From positions 75,669,102-75,733,101 of the forward strand of contig CM031858.1 of assembly GCA_018697195.1 (NCBI GenBank): a stretch of DNA of 64,000 nt, read 5' to 3'. The notes under the pieces are model-generated. The model was not told the origin of the DNA and did no database searches. It saw only the letters and a program-made list of their open reading frames with translations. This document shows, piece after piece, positions 14,201 to 28,161 of this stretch. Origin of the DNA: Certhia americana (lineage: Eukaryota; Chordata; Aves; Passeriformes; Certhiidae). Position 1 is the first letter of the stretch, and each line of letters starts with the position of its first letter. The translations under genes and the position numbers were made by a program.

Positions 14201-17200
14201 CTTAATTTAAAATGCTGGTTGCTTTATTTGTGATGAGAGAACACTGCTGGATTATATTCAGTTTTGTATAAACTGTAATACCTACTTTCTTTTCAGCTGG
14301 TTTCCATGGAGCAGTAAAACTATCATGTCTGCAGCTGGTCTGATTCATACCAAGCTGCCCCAATAATATGCCACTGCCATCGGAGAAAAAGTAGTTTGTC
14401 ATTAATACAGCTATCTGGAACATTTCCATTTAGACAAAGCTTAAGTAATGCCACTCATAAGCTCCACACTTTGCATGGGAATGTTTCTTGCACATTAATA
14501 ATATCCTGAAATTCAGAAGAATGAGCACCAGCTGCAATGATGGAGAGAGCACTAGTGTCTTCAAGACCTCATGAATTATATTTAGAACTTTTTTTCTCTC
14601 ATGATTAAGCACTTATGATCTACACTTACAAGAAACGGACTTACATTCTTGAAATATTTAACAGTTTTGTATAGAGTAGATGAGCTGTAAAATTACTTAA
14701 AGTCTTTCACAATTGACCATTTTCAATTAACTTCAAGAAGAAATGTTAGGAGTAACTTAAAATTTTAGTATGTGCTGTAGCAGTCAGGAACATTAATAGG
14801 AAACTCTCATTGACTTCAATAGGTTTAGAGAGAAAGGTAAAATACTGATACATAGAATTTCAAATGAAGAGGCAGAATGGTACAGCCCCAAGTCTCACTG
14901 CTTCTTTCAAGATTAATATGATACAAAGCCAAAACCATAGCAGCATATTTCAAATATTAAAAGAAAATATAACTGTGTTCTATAGTGACAAGGAGAGACT
15001 TGTAGCTGTGCTAAATTTTTGCAGTCTCCAACATCAGCTGACAGTCCCAATAATCTCTGTTATTCTTGATCACATTTTCTTACCTGTGTGTTTCAAGTTT
15101 TGTTTGGTTTTACTTAATTGTAGTTAATTAATCCTAATTTACAAAAACATTTTCATCTTAGCCTACATGCTTTTGAATGCTATTGTTATGTATAAGAGAG
15201 ACAAAAGTTGCATTGCTTGGCCTCAGAATTTTGCTAAAATCTTTCATACCGAAAGAGGCCAGTTAGATTTTCCGATAAGATTTTTTTTTTTTAATTGTAT
15301 TTTATCATTTTTGTGAGCAAGTCTTTTTGTGTGTTTTATTAATTCTAAATATGTCAGTATTGTAGAAAAGGGAACCTAAACAAAAGAAGTAAACAAAATG
15401 TGCTGTAAGCCTGATCATTTTGCTATAGCATGAGTCAAATATTGTATTTAATTTTCCTTCAGTGTTAGGCTTTGTATGCATTGTTTCATGACAGAGTTCT
15501 GGCTGACTACTTCTCTTATGGATATATATATGGTTCACTGAGGTGATTGCTGATACAGGAATAGTTTCTTGTGGCTGTCTTCAGGTTTTCTTTTATATCG
15601 TCCCTGTAAACAAAACTGTAGAATATCTCAGTGAACTGAAAAGATTCTGGATTCATACTTTCACCTATTGGAGTGAATAATTTAAATAAAAGAGCTGATT
15701 GATCTAGCAACACAGTAATTTGTTTCAATAAATAAACTGCAATTCATCAAATTAAAATGTTATTGTCCCGCCAGTAGATAAGTGAAAAAAAAAACCAGTG
15801 GAGATTCTTTTTTTTGTTAGACAAAGCTGTAAAGATAAATGTAGGGAGATATATATGAAGTTTAGCCAAGTTCTTGTAAGATTGTGGTGGGTAAGTAAGT
15901 CTTGTCTGACAGTCAAGTCCTCACAGCTGCTTTCTCACTCCCCTTATGAGGGGACAGAATAAAATAAGAAATCTTATGGGTTAAGGCAAAGATAGGGAGA
16001 TAGCTTGTAGTTACTGTAGTACAGGCAAAAATGCTCTATATAGGTGAAATGAAATTTTTGTCAATTTAAATAGATTTAAGTGGTGAGCAAAAAAAGAAAA
16101 AAAAAAAAAATCAACACCTTTCTTCACCCATCTGTCATGCCTAACTTCACCTCTCTACTCCCAAGCCCTCCACAAGCAGCAGCGGAAAGTATGGGTGAAG
16201 GAGGAGTGTTGCCTTCATTTTTTATTTATTTTAGCCTTTCATGTCCACTGTAGAACACAGATGACACCTGATTTGACAATATGGGTTCTTTTCCAGATTT
16301 ATTTAAATAGGAAATTCATCTTCTACCAAATAAATGTTTGTATGATATTACCTAACCAAATTATTCTGAAGTACTAACCTGATTCTTCTGGAAGCTATAT
16401 ACCAATTTGCTCCTCAATTATCATGGAATGCTGCTGCACAATAAAAACTTTATATGTGTACATATATATACACACACCAGACTGGTAATCTGATTTTTGA
16501 TGACACATTTAGACAATAATTTGAAGTTCTTGTTCATTGCATTGCATGTGATTGCTTCACCATTTCTGAAAGAAGGCCACTGTTTTGAGATGTTTGCACT
16601 AAAAAATACTCAAAGGTAGACAAGTTTACTGTTAGTAATGTCAATTGACATTTTATTACCCGAGCAGTATATTTTACCACTTTGTCAAGTGCTTTAAGAA
16701 ATGAAGCAATGTAACCTAACTGCTTCAGTTAGACAGATACAGAGATACTGCTTCAGAAAAGTCAGTCCTCTACAGTAGATGGCTTGAAAATGTGTGTGCC
16801 GAGTAGCATGGAAAAACAAACCAGAACAAAACAACTCTTTATAAGCCTGTGATTCCCAGTATGAACTTTATGGCTCTGATACTCTGGGTTTTCATTGTCA
16901 GTAATCTCACATTGAAATGGTCTCTGTCTCATAACTCTGAGTTTGTTTCTTAGAAGTTCTCTCATTAATTCTTGCTTGAAGCCGTATAATTAAAGCCTCA
17001 CAAGGTGTTTCTTGGTAAAAGATGTATATCTTTTACATGAAGATAGAACACGAATCCCACCCTTAATACAGTGGACCTTCTAACCTGGCAGTCCCTAAAG
17101 ACCAAGACGTTGCCAAGTAAATTGGCTGTGAGTGCTATCAGTGCCCTCCAGTGCCTTTGTTAATTATATTACCATAGTGCCTGACACAGATAGCAATCTT

Positions 17201-20200
17201 TCCAAAAGAGCAGGCAGATTTAAAGAGGCAGAATTAATTAAAATTGATTTTTGCAGTCTGTCATGTTGAGCTCTGCTGGGAGAGTTTTCTTTCCTCTTCT
17301 CTCTCTAATTCCTACTGTATTAGTACATGTAAGAGGTAGTTGCCTCACCTTGGAGTACTAATTATGGTGAATGGATGGATTTGTCTGCTGTGATAGATAC
17401 AGGACAGGACAGGATTGGAAGACATCAAAATTTACTTCATTTGAATACCACCTAGAGAAAATACCTTTTTTTTCCAACTTTCTGGATTCACTAAAAAGGG
17501 GGACAAAAATTTTAAAATTCCAAGGTCACAATTTTTTCAGTTGAGGTCATAGTTTGCTTTAGTATGTTCAATGACACATGGCTGTAAAACTCTGTTGCAG
17601 ATATGACAGAAAATGGCAGTCAAAGGCATGCAAGAATGAAAATACTCCAACATTATACAGAGAAATCCCAATGAGAACACCAAATTTATTTCCTGTGTAT
17701 AAGACTCATTATCAAGGACTACTGCTCAAGCATTCCTGAGCTCCTTTATCCAGTTCAAATTTTATACAAAATTCTTCTCATATTTAAAAGCTCAACAAGT
17801 TGAGCATTTATTAATAATTTTGAAGAAAATGACAGTTGTTTCTTTTATAGAAATTTACCTATGCTACTGGCAAATAATAGGCATATGTGGGAAGAAGTCC
17901 TTTAAGTATTTACATCAAGTTACTCCAAGCTGAATTTTCAAGAACTTGCTTTTTTGAAAAATTTTTAACTTTAAATATTTATAGATTAAATATATGGTTT
18001 CCAGTCAATTTTTTCCAAACATGATTTATGTGTATAAAAGTAATTTTTTCATTTTTTGGCAAGGTGAGATAGAGATATGATGAAGACATAAATTATTAAA
18101 CCAAGCTTCTTCTTATACAAAACACTTCTTTCCAATGTTAGGGAAAAAAAGTGTATTTAAAATAAGTGCTAAAATTTAGTTATTAATGAAGGGCTTATCA
18201 AGCAAGATTTGACACATTCAGTAGATTTTTTTTTTTTTTTAAATCCTTTCCTTGACCTTTCCAACTGCAAAAGCTTTGGCTGGGTTTCTGGTGTTGATAT
18301 AAAAATATCTGCAATATAAAAATATCTTAATCTAGCTTTGAAGAAGGATTATCATTTATATTTACTGTGGGAATTTGTATGAGTATTTTATGCAAAAAAA
18401 ATTGCTTTCATGTAGCTCTTTACTGAACCAAAGTTTGAAAAAAATATATTTAATGTGCCCACAACTGTTGAAAACTGACACAGCAATTGCTTGTCTTGTA
18501 CTTTCTCAAATTCTTGTAGTCCTCTGACTAGATAAAAACCAGTGAAGAATCAGGCACAATGTGCTTCAATTATTATTTCCATTTCCATACCTAAGTTGTC
18601 TAACAAGCATGCTTGAAACTGGCTGTTCACAAGCAGAATTTGCTTTATGTTGAATCTGAAATTCTGCCGGGAAAAAGGGCAGAAGGGGAAATCTGTTATA
18701 AGAATAAGAGGCAGCACAGTAATAAATAAAGTGGAAACAAGCTACATAGCAAGCTAAATATGCAAATATAATCAGTACATGCCAAGGTGAGTATTTTGCC
18801 TGATGTATTTCTTTCATCACCATCTTTTGAGCTTGGCAATTCAGCCAGATTTTAGTCCATTTCACTCTCTGTTTAGCTTTCCTGCATTTCATTCAAGTAT
18901 GTCCAACAAATCAGTTTGTTTATAAGGATGCTACAGGAGAAACTTTTGAAAGCACTACTGAAGTTCAGATAAACCACTCCTTTCTCTTGAATTAGGATCT
19001 TGACATAGTAGTTTTCTATTACTCCTTTTAAGTAAATGGTGCTATATAAAATATATCATGAGTGTTTAAGGTAACTTTTAAACAAAAAAAACCCCAGTGA
19101 AATTTGCTGAGAATAATAATAATATTAATAGTTAGGGTGCTTAGGATTTATCTTGTTTTGTACTGCAACTTTTTAACTGACCTCTGCCAATCTCTGATGA
19201 TTTTAAGTATATTTACTATCTCCTCAAGGCTGATAAACTTTATTGGAAAACTAGGTTTTAGAAGTCTTTTCTGAGACTAAAACAGTCTGCTTTATGGAGA
19301 TAAGTGTGTGAAGTTGTCTGAAACAAAAATTCTATAGCTTGATGAAACCAATGAGAAATCTTGAACAGTAAACTGAATGAAATAATGAATTAAATCTCCT
19401 AAGAAGATAAAAATACTTCTCACCATATAGAATAATTGAAAAAAAAGTCACAGGAACACTACATTTGTAGTAGATTGGATGTACATAATGGCAAATTACT
19501 AAAAACTTAAACAATGTATTGAGATAATGCAAATCCAAGCTTCAGATTTTATTCAGATTCTACTCTCTTCTGTAAGAGAGAATTTTTATTTTCATCAACT
19601 ATTTTCCAGTGACAGATGGAATTATAACAAACCTTCTACCCAAATAACTAAATTGATATGTAGCTAGAACTCAGCAGATGTAAATACTTTGATGGCAAAA
19701 AAAATTTAAACCACAGAGCTATGAAAAGTGATTGTCTTGAACTTCTTTATTTGTTTAAAATACTTCTATCTTGATAATTTAAAGTGTGTTTCTTAAGCAG
19801 GGCCAATCTGATTGTTTAAGTAGGGATGAGGAACAGAGGTTTCACAGCAAGTCTGCAAATGAGTAAGTGTACTTGTGTATCTAAAATACATTGCTGTCAG
19901 GTGAAGGTAATTTCCAGGCTTCTGAGGAGTCCTTTAATTATTTCTCTTTTGAGTTACAGCAAGCAGATTTGAAGAAACAGTGGGAAAAAACCCCAACCAA
20001 ACAAAAAACAAACAAACAAAAAAGAGTATTTTAAATTATCTTAACAAGAAACTACAAGCTATTCACATACAAGGGATAAAATCAGATAATGAAAGCTGTA
20101 ATATCTACCCAGTAATAGAGTACTACGAGAGATTCATTTCAATTTTTACATTATACGAACTATTTAAGTATTCCTCACTTAAAATCAGTGAAGTTACACT

Positions 20201-21154
20201 GACCTACATCATCTGAGAACTAGGATTTCTTTGGGTTTTTTAAGGAAAATACCACTTAGGTGCCCTTATTAAATGTACAATATTTATATAGATCCCAGGT
20301 TAGCAGCAGTTTTTTAACAAACCTTAATAAGATTAGTTTTGAGAAACCTGTACTGTACACCTTTGCTGGCAGCTAGGAAAAAGCTAGGAATCAAACACAA
20401 AACGAATTATGTCCTGAGAGTTTCAGGTATGAGAAACTCTACTGGAGTTTTCTGATTTCCTAGCAGACCTAGAAGCTGAATGTAAACCTAGTGAGTGACT
20501 TGGGAGAAATCAATAATGTCATCTTCAGTTTTCCTTTCTGCCCTCGCTTCTCTTATTCATTCAGACTCATCTTTTTTGAACCTACCTTATTTCTGGCAAG
20601 GAATTTTCAGTTGCTGTAATATGAAATAATTGCTGGGAAACAGAGACATCTGATTGATCAAAGTGATCCTCAGATGAGCATGTACAATGATTATGACAGC
20701 CCCTTTTTTAGGAATGGGATACCTAACATGAGGAAAGCAGCTTTAGAGCCGTAGCCTTCACTATATTTTACTCATCTGTGCTTTCAAACAAATCACACTT
20801 TTTAAAAAATATATATACATGTGTTAGAGGCACACAAGAAAAGAAAATATAATCCTAATGGCTCTAATTTCAAATGAAATTCCAGGCCTATTAGTTTAAC
20901 AGATTTTCTTGCTCTGGACTAATGGTATCAAAGTGGAAAACAAGTAACAAACATTTATTTAAATAATAGTTTTTTCTTAATAAGGAAAGAAATAAAAAAC
21001 AAGGCACAAAGAAGAAGTGAGCAATTGTGCCACAGTGGGATCTCTTAATCACAGTTTCTTATGAATATCTTTTAATTGGGGTTGCAATTACATCTAGGAC
21101 ATATTCCATATATCATGAATTAAATTAAGATGCTACACATATATTTATAAATTG
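14201..21154. other. Unique AT-rich non-coding stretch
   Basis: No gene or transposon recognised over about 7 kb. Only A- and T-runs (16089-16109, 18225-18240) and an A-rich (CAAA)n segment at 19985-20024 stand out. All open frames are about 110 codons or shorter and unrecognised. The sub-stretch at about 17095-17400 is a possible conserved non-coding element. Confidence 0.6.
19985..20024. repeat. A-rich (CAAA)n low-complexity segment
   Basis: Alternating A-runs and single or paired C, with several CAAA units. Confidence 0.8.
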
Positions 21155-21225
21155 TATTCTAGACAAGATGACTTCTATATGTCCCTTTCAATCTGCACCA
21201 TTCTGTAGTTGTGAGATTATTTGAA
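21155..21225 (+). repeat. Short CR1 3'-end fragment
   Basis: The run 'caagatgacttctatatgtc', 'cctttcaatctgcacc', 'attctgtagttgtga' matches the sense CR1 3' terminus (a 'gatgacctctagaggtccc' block, then 'ttccaacc', then ATTCTRTG repeats). Only the last 70 bases or so are recognisable, so this is either a heavily 5'-truncated insertion or an eroded one. Confidence 0.55.
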
Positions 21226-21401
21226 ATATCCAATAAAATTTAAAAATAACCAGGAGAGTTCCATTTAAGTATTAAAGGGAAGAATGAATCCTATTAAGTC
21301 TTATAAGGAACCTTACGATGCAGTTAATTTACCTTAATGCCATTCTGTGAAAACTAGTTCACAAATCCATCAATTCACTTCAAAGAGTTATCTTTGCCAA
21401 G

Positions 21402-21428
21402 AACAACGACAACAACAACAACAACAAA
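21402..21428. repeat. (ACA)n microsatellite
   Basis: About eight ACA units with one G interruption. Confidence 0.9.
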
Positions 21429-24400
21429 GAAAAAAGATATTAAGATTTCTGCATTTCAGAATGAAACATTATTAATTTTAGCTAAGAAAGTTTTAGTTTT
21501 TGAACACCTCTTCGTGAATATACAGTCATAAAAACCTTCTTCTTTAACAGAAGACGTTCTTGAGTGATAAATACAATGACTTTGATATTTGTTACAGGAA
21601 AAATTTAAGCTTAGTCTTCTGCAATGCTTTTATTTACATCCTCTCCCTAGTCATGTTTTTGCTCTGCTCCGTCACACATAAAAGATGCCAAAGCAGAGAG
21701 TTAAAGATTCTTGAGTTATCAGTAACTCTGTCAAACTTTAAATTATCACTTATTGATATTGATGTTGATATCTTAGCAAAGCTTTCAAGCAGTGCAAGTA
21801 CTGAGAGAACCATTAATGACAAAAAGATCATTAATAGTAACCAATCTGGGTTACTTGGATTAAGACCTGCAAGAAATATGATAAACAAATATATTTTTCA
21901 GAGATTTGAAAATGGAATAATTTTCTTTTCCTATATTGGTCTTTGTGATCTTTGAGAATTTATTCATATGGCTTCTGTTTCTTTTAAGAGCGACAATACT
22001 CAGAATTGTAAAGGGCAATGATTTGAAGTGCAGTTCACCATTACTGTTCTCAAAACCATTATGGTTTCTTAAAAAGAAAAAAAAAGAAAATCCACAAAAG
22101 GTATCTTAACTTTTAGATACACTTTTATAACACCAAATAAAAATATATGAAGCATTAAAAGAGTATCGAATTTTAAAAGCTGGACTTCCAAGTCTATGGG
22201 ATGGACCTCATGGTGTTACCTGCAAGGGGTATATACCTGGAAGATTTTCATGCCTGTATTCATTGAAGGAGAATTGAGATTTACCTTAAAGCAGTCCTAT
22301 TTAATTAGCCTGAACTCTTTATTTAATGTAATGAGCAACATGAGCATGTGAATTATGTTCTTCCAGAATTATGCCTGGGAGAAGTGTCTCCTAAAAAGGA
22401 GTAAAATAAAAAATGATTTTATATATCTTAATCCTAATATCTTCCTCCCCTTTATTAAAATTTTCTGCACCATGCTACACCAAATTGCCTGCTGCAGACT
22501 TTGATACCAGACCTGTGCTTATAAAGCCTGTTTTTCAGATTTCTTGTGTTCTAATGATATTTAGCAGTAGAGTAGATACTTGTACTTTGGTTTCAGGCAG
22601 TTGCAATTAATTCCTGAATATCTGAAAGTATAATGATGCAAATAGTAATCCAGTAGAAACTCAGGACCTCTTTTTACAAGCTCTTGTCTGAGCTTGTAAA
22701 TGATCAGCTCTACTAGTTCACACCCCGAAGTAGATTCAATGTCTCACAATCAAATTTTCCTTCGGGAAACAAGGTCCACAGAAATAAAAGTGTGTATTTT
22801 TTAGTTCTTGTTAATCATTATTCAAGGTAATTTACCACAAGCTTCTGAGAGTCGCCTGCTTGCAGGTCATCTAAAATACTCATTTAGACCACTGGTCATT
22901 CATACTAAAGTTTAAACACAGAACTACTCAAGTCCTTGAGTAGCTGATGAGTGTAGTGCTTTTCAAAGGCAAAACATGAAGACCCAAAAGTGCTACCATG
23001 GCAGTGGTGTGGGGCTGGCCAATACATATTGGCTGCAACTCTCACAGTAGCCAGCATGATTATTTTGTTTATAGCTCTGTGTTTAACCCTTCAGATTTTC
23101 TGCAGATTGTATAACATATGCAAGCAATATGCTGTGTAATTATTTGAAGGGGAAAGAAAACTACCCTGAACAGCACTATTTGCATCAGTTGTCTTCATCC
23201 ATTTCATTAAACACATAAAGTGATTTCCCCAACCAGCTGAATGTGAGGTGTCATTGCTATCTGTAGCAGCACTACGCAGTGTTTAAATGCTTAACATCTT
23301 CCAGGATAGAAGTCTTATTATTCACCAGAGTTTTGCTTCAACAAATAAAGAGAAGGTTAGTTAGAAGAGCGTATTCCCTGAATATTCTTTCTAGCAAAAA
23401 TGACTATTCTTTTTCCAACAGCATGGAAAATTTCTAAAAGCTGCTTGACTTTTAAGGCAAAGACAATTGTTAAGTTTCTAGATATGAGTATTAAATATTC
23501 TGACTGTAAATACAAGAGCATCCATATACAAAAGAGTATTCTCAATATCACTTTTGTTCTTGAGAGATAGGAAGTAAAATCTTGGAAGTGATCATATTTA
23601 ATTTTGTAAGAATTCCTATTGACGATATAAATGGGATTTTTTACCTTTTTCCTTTACCTTTTTCTGAAATAAGTGTTTATACTACTATGATTTATATTAT
23701 TGTATAAATATTGTCCTGTGTATAGAGATTAAAATTTTTGCTACTTTTAAAAAATCTAAAATCATATCACCGTGACTGTGTTATTTAAAGTCTTTTTCTG
23801 TGTTGTCAGGAAACATATAGTTCATAAATGGTGTTTTAGAGGGTAAATTACTTCATATTGCAGAGGTTTTCTATTTTGTCTTGTGTTTTGGAATGACTGC
23901 TGAACATTTTCATTTTCCCTTTCCAAGTTTAAATAATTTGTGGCAGAAAATACAGCTGGCTGTATGTACCGAAAAATGTTTCTAATTAGCTCTTAAAGTC
24001 CTCTTCTCTGAAGGGTGTTAGGACTCTTGCACACATCACTTGTTGCTTTATTTCTCCCATCCATCTTCTTCAGGCATCTTGACATTTTGTAGTGCATTAT
24101 TTTTTCACACACCTTGAATTGAAGCCCTTAACCTGATCCTAGAAAAAGTATTTTTCACTGAAGAGGAAAAAAAAAAAAGACTTTCTGTTTTGATCAGACT
24201 ATCTCTGAGCCACCTGCCTTAGTGGTACATGATCAACTGCTGTGCCATACTTCTATTCAAGTCTGTGTCTAAAGAAAATGCCACATAGGCTTGCATTTAT
24301 TTAAAGAACTGACAATTTTTTTTGCTGGTGCTTGCTAATGAAAAGACAAGGTGACCTTATTATTTTCTTCTTTTAAAAATTTTTTTGTTGTTTTGGGACT

Positions 24401-25661
24401 GGGGCTAGAGATAATTGCCATACTTCTTAACAGTCTCTAAAGACCAATTAACAACAGGGAGCCATGTACTCTGCCAGTCTGAGTTTCAATTAAATGTCTG
24501 CTCCAGGAGGAGCTAAACTAACACGCAGCTATTGAACAGCAGTTACATTATTGATATAGCTGAGTCCACCACAGAGGACAAAGACACTTGCTTCACAACA
24601 GATGGCCTAATGCTCTGGCAATTAATACATTATTATGGCTTTTAAATCTTTCTGACCTTTTACTTTTCTGTCTGAATTAGTAGGGCACAATTTTATTAGT
24701 GGAATGGAAGTTTAAGAACATGTTTATATGACATCTTCTGAGGAACTCCTTTTTCTTTAAATGTAAAATATATTCTGTTAGCAAGACTTAGAAGTCTGAT
24801 TTTTAATCAGTAAGGACTGTAATGTACTTACTCTGACTGTAGGGAAGATGGCAATTTCTGGTGAGATCTTGTTGTTTTATTATAGCTGGGCTGCCAAGGT
24901 AGCTAGAGATTGGAGAATGGTAATAATTAGTAAATGTTATTAAGAACTCAGCGATGAACACACATGCAATGGAATTTGATACTTTTATTCTAACTCATCA
25001 TGCCCTAGAATTGTATTCTGAAAATACAGTTTTCCAAACAATAGAAACTTAAAAAAAAAATCAGCATGGCATATATTATCATTCAAACATTCTTTCAAAT
25101 TTCCAATTACAGTTTAGTAGTATCTGCAAGTTTTGGTTAGCTTCTACAGTAAGATGGAATTGAAGAAAATGCAGTCAATTTGACATTTTAGTACTTCATT
25201 ACAATATTAAGAAATGTACCAGAGTTTCACTCCTTTGGTTGTTGCTTCCCTCAAAATATCATCCATATAAAGTTAAAATAATAGCAATAGTAGTAAAAAA
25301 GGAAAGTAATACATTTCTCTCAGGCATACTTTATCCTGAGTCAGTTGCCCCAACATGGATGGAAAGAAATTGTAAGTGCTGTACTGAGAGTGTTTTTAAG
25401 CATTACTTAATTACTACTCCTTTAATTTTTTAGTAGAATAAGGACTGGACTATTTGTGTATACATGAAATGCAATATTTCAATATGTCTTTATATTACAT
25501 TTTTTCACTCTTTCTATCCATTGTCCAAACAATGAAATCACTCCTAAGAAAACAAAGAACACTCACAGTTATGCATTGACTTTATTTATAGACTACAGAA
25601 ATACTACTAATTTGTTTAAACTTTTATTTGTATTCTAAGGCAAAGTATATCAAAATATTTC

Positions 25662-25682
25662 TATTTATTTATTTATTTATTT
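25662..25682. repeat. (ATTT)n microsatellite
   Basis: Five tandem ATTT units. Confidence 0.9.
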
Positions 25683-26403
25683 GTGGTTTTCCCTAATATC
25701 TAGTTATTAGGATGATATGTAATGAATTTCCAGTATTAATACATAAAAAGTTTTTGGCATTATTTTGAGTACAGATAACTTAAACAATGCACTTGTGCTA
25801 GTGATAACAAGGAAGCAACATTCAGGAAAAAAAAAACCTTGTTGTTCTATATAATATTAAATTAGTTTCTAAAAATTCGTATCTGTCTCCCCCTTGCTCC
25901 CCAATACACACACATACTTTTAGAAATTAAGATTTTATTTCTCCACAGATTTGTAGAAAATCTTAAAAGACTGAAGTGTTAAACTTCTGTTATCCAAATC
26001 AGTCTCTTGGGGATGTGAGATATATATACATATATACTTGCTTCTGACATCAGCAGAAAATCAGACAACTTTGTCAAGCCTCTAGTTAAAGCAGCCATAA
26101 ACTTTGGGAACTAGTCAGCTGACCAAACTCACATGTGCTCTGTGAAATTCGCTGATTTCCATTGGTTATTGGCCAATTAAATTTTCCACACCTAAATTGC
26201 ATGCTTAGTTTTTAATGCCTACATTTTTCTGTTCAAAAGTGCATCTGATTTCCACCTGTAATAGTATCTAGAAGTAAGATTCATTTTGATGCTTCCTGGG
26301 TATATTACTTCTCGTCCAAAGCTTTTACTATATGTGCCCAACTTTTTATTGTGCAGACAAGAATCTATTCAGATTTTGTCTGAGAAAACTATAACTTAAA
26401 AAA

Positions 26404-26408
26404 GGGTG
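26404..26408. repeat. Target-site duplication GGGTG, left copy
   Basis: The five bases immediately before the LTR terminus TGCCATGG. The same five bases follow the other terminus at 28157-28161. A 5-bp duplication is usual for several ERV classes. Confidence 0.7.
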
Positions 26409-28156
26409 TGCCATGGTTTCAGTTTGAAACTGGACAAAAACATCAATTATGTATTGTGGTTTAGGTTTGCCAATTTGAGATTTCCCAGCCAACGCACCAA
26501 TTAATATAGTAGGTTTATTTTTTGCTGTGAGACAGGATTAGGAGAAAAGCAAAGCATGTTTAAACTTGAAAGGGTACAAAAAATTTTTTATTAACAGAAT
26601 TAAAAGGAACATAGTAAGAAAATCAGAATAAAACCTTCAGGACACCTTTTTTCTCCTTCTCCACTGTTTTCTACTGACCATGTAGAGACAAAAACTTGTG
26701 ACTTTTAGTCAGTTTACTACCTCTGAAGAAAACTAGAAATAGTTTTCTTCAATTCACTTAGGGAGAAGAGATTTTCTTGCCATACTGTGGAGATTTCTCT
26801 ACAAGAAAACAGTTTTTCTTGTGGCTTCAATGTCACTGCAAGCAGGCCGCCTGGGACAGGAAAAAAATCTGTTTGCAGTGTGAAAGTCCTTCCCACTTCT
26901 TGCAGTTTTTCTCACAGCTGCTTTCATGGGCCATTTCAATTTACTGGGGTGCTACTTTAAGGATGAGCTGTTCTAGCACAGAGCAAAAGTTCTCTTTGTC
27001 CATCTCCAGGACTAGAGGTTTTCTACCACTATCTTTAGGGCAAAGTTTCTCATTTCTTTATGTTCAAGTTTCTCACTAGATCCACAGCAACATCTCTTTG
27101 TTTCAGCTACTGGTGCCTCGGCTCACAGCTGTACTAGAATGCTACATGAGTTACAAGGAAACAAAAACAAAGTCTGGTATATCAAATATATCCTCACTAT
27201 AGCTTTACAGGATTTTAAGCTTAAAGTATCTCTCCATTCCCCTCCATCTAGAATGGACTTGACTCTTTCTTTACTGACCTCAGAGTCCCATGTTATTGTT
27301 TCTATGTGTTCACCTTTTATCCTTTTCTTAATTCAGGAGAGAAATGCTTTTTTATAAAGTCATTTGCTCTCAAGCTTTACCATTAACTGAAACAGTTTTT
27401 ATAAAGTCTTGTAACACTGGAAGGTTGATTTGGCATAAACTTTGCATTGGGAACATGGCTCGAAGTGCCTCTCTGCTGGACACGTGGTCTCTACTGGCAC
27501 CATGCAAGCTGTGCTTGCCCGACTGCTGAAAACAGGAAAAGCTGCTGCTGATGCTTTTATCCTTCTGTCCATAGTAAAGCTGTCTCAAAGCAGCTGAGCA
27601 CACAAAGTTCATTCCCAGCCATGCCGAGGTGTCCATGTGAGATCACCCCGGTCCCTCCGATCCCGGCCCCGTGGCTGCTCCCGGTCTGCAATGGCAGTGG
27701 CTGCAGGGCTGCTCCTGGCCCCAGGGCCACTCTCTCTTAAGCTGTCCCCAGTGCTAACACAGTCTCTGTCTGACACAGTCTGGCAGGCTCTGCTAGGAAA
27801 GGACTTGTTCCTGCTGGCAAAGAGCCCCATCCCTCTGTCGGGATAGGGCACGGTGAGCTCCTCGGTGAATGTGCAGCAGCTCCTCAGTGAGGGATTCGGC
27901 ACCCCGATCACCACCCCTCCAGAGACAGAAAATTTTGGCTGGGCCCTGGGAGCCAGCCCCGACCCGGCCATGTGGGCTGAGCCGGGACTGGCCCGGACCC
28001 AGCCCACCACCTCCTCTAGGGCCGGAAGCCAAGAGAGCTATTGCCGGGGTTTTTTTTGTCTTAAGATGCGTATTTACAAAAAGCACACTCACTCTTTTCA
28101 TTGGTCCAATCAGTTGTCAATATTACAAATTGTCCAATTAGAGCCAAACTAGGACA
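26409..28156 (-). mobile_element. Long solo LTR of an endogenous retrovirus, minus orientation
   Basis: The termini are TGCCATGGTTT on the left and AAACTAGGACA on the right, an imperfect inverted TG...CA pair, flanked by identical GGGTG pentamers. Read on the minus strand, the element opens with TGTCCTAGTTTGGC, has CCAAT/ATTGG boxes near 28099-28115, and carries an AATAAA polyadenylation signal at 26514-26519 (TTTATT on plus), about 105 bases before its end, as expected for an R-U5 segment. At 1,748 bp it is long for an LTR but not implausible. The 27630-28045 part is markedly GC- and CpG-rich against an AT-rich background. The open frames in it (up to 133 codons, minus strand) match no retroviral protein I recognise. 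I see no gag, pol or env, hence 'solo', although an internally deleted provirus is not excluded. Confidence 0.75.
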
Positions 28157-28161
28157 GGGTG
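28157..28161. repeat. Target-site duplication GGGTG, right copy
   Basis: Exact partner of 26404-26408, directly after the GGACA terminus of the LTR. Confidence 0.7.

Larger units (their letters stand above)
21226..26408. other. Unique AT-rich non-coding stretch
   Basis: No gene supported. The longest open frame (131 codons, 21560-21955, plus strand) has no recognisable domain and ordinary AT-rich composition, so it is not called as a gene. Simple repeats: (ACA)n at 21402-21428 and (ATTT)n at 25662-25682. The sub-stretch at about 24395-24660 is a possible conserved non-coding element. Confidence 0.6.

Noticed and set aside
21560..21955. 131-codon plus-strand open frame
   Set aside because: No recognisable domain, ordinary AT-rich composition, no conserved context. 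It is near the length expected by chance for the longest frame in 64 kb of AT-rich DNA.
27609..28010. 133-codon minus-strand frame in GC-rich DNA, looking like a gene 5' end with CpG island
   Set aside because: It lies wholly inside an LTR defined by TG...CA termini and a GGGTG duplication. Overlapping frames on both strands are typical of GC-rich sequence with few stops.
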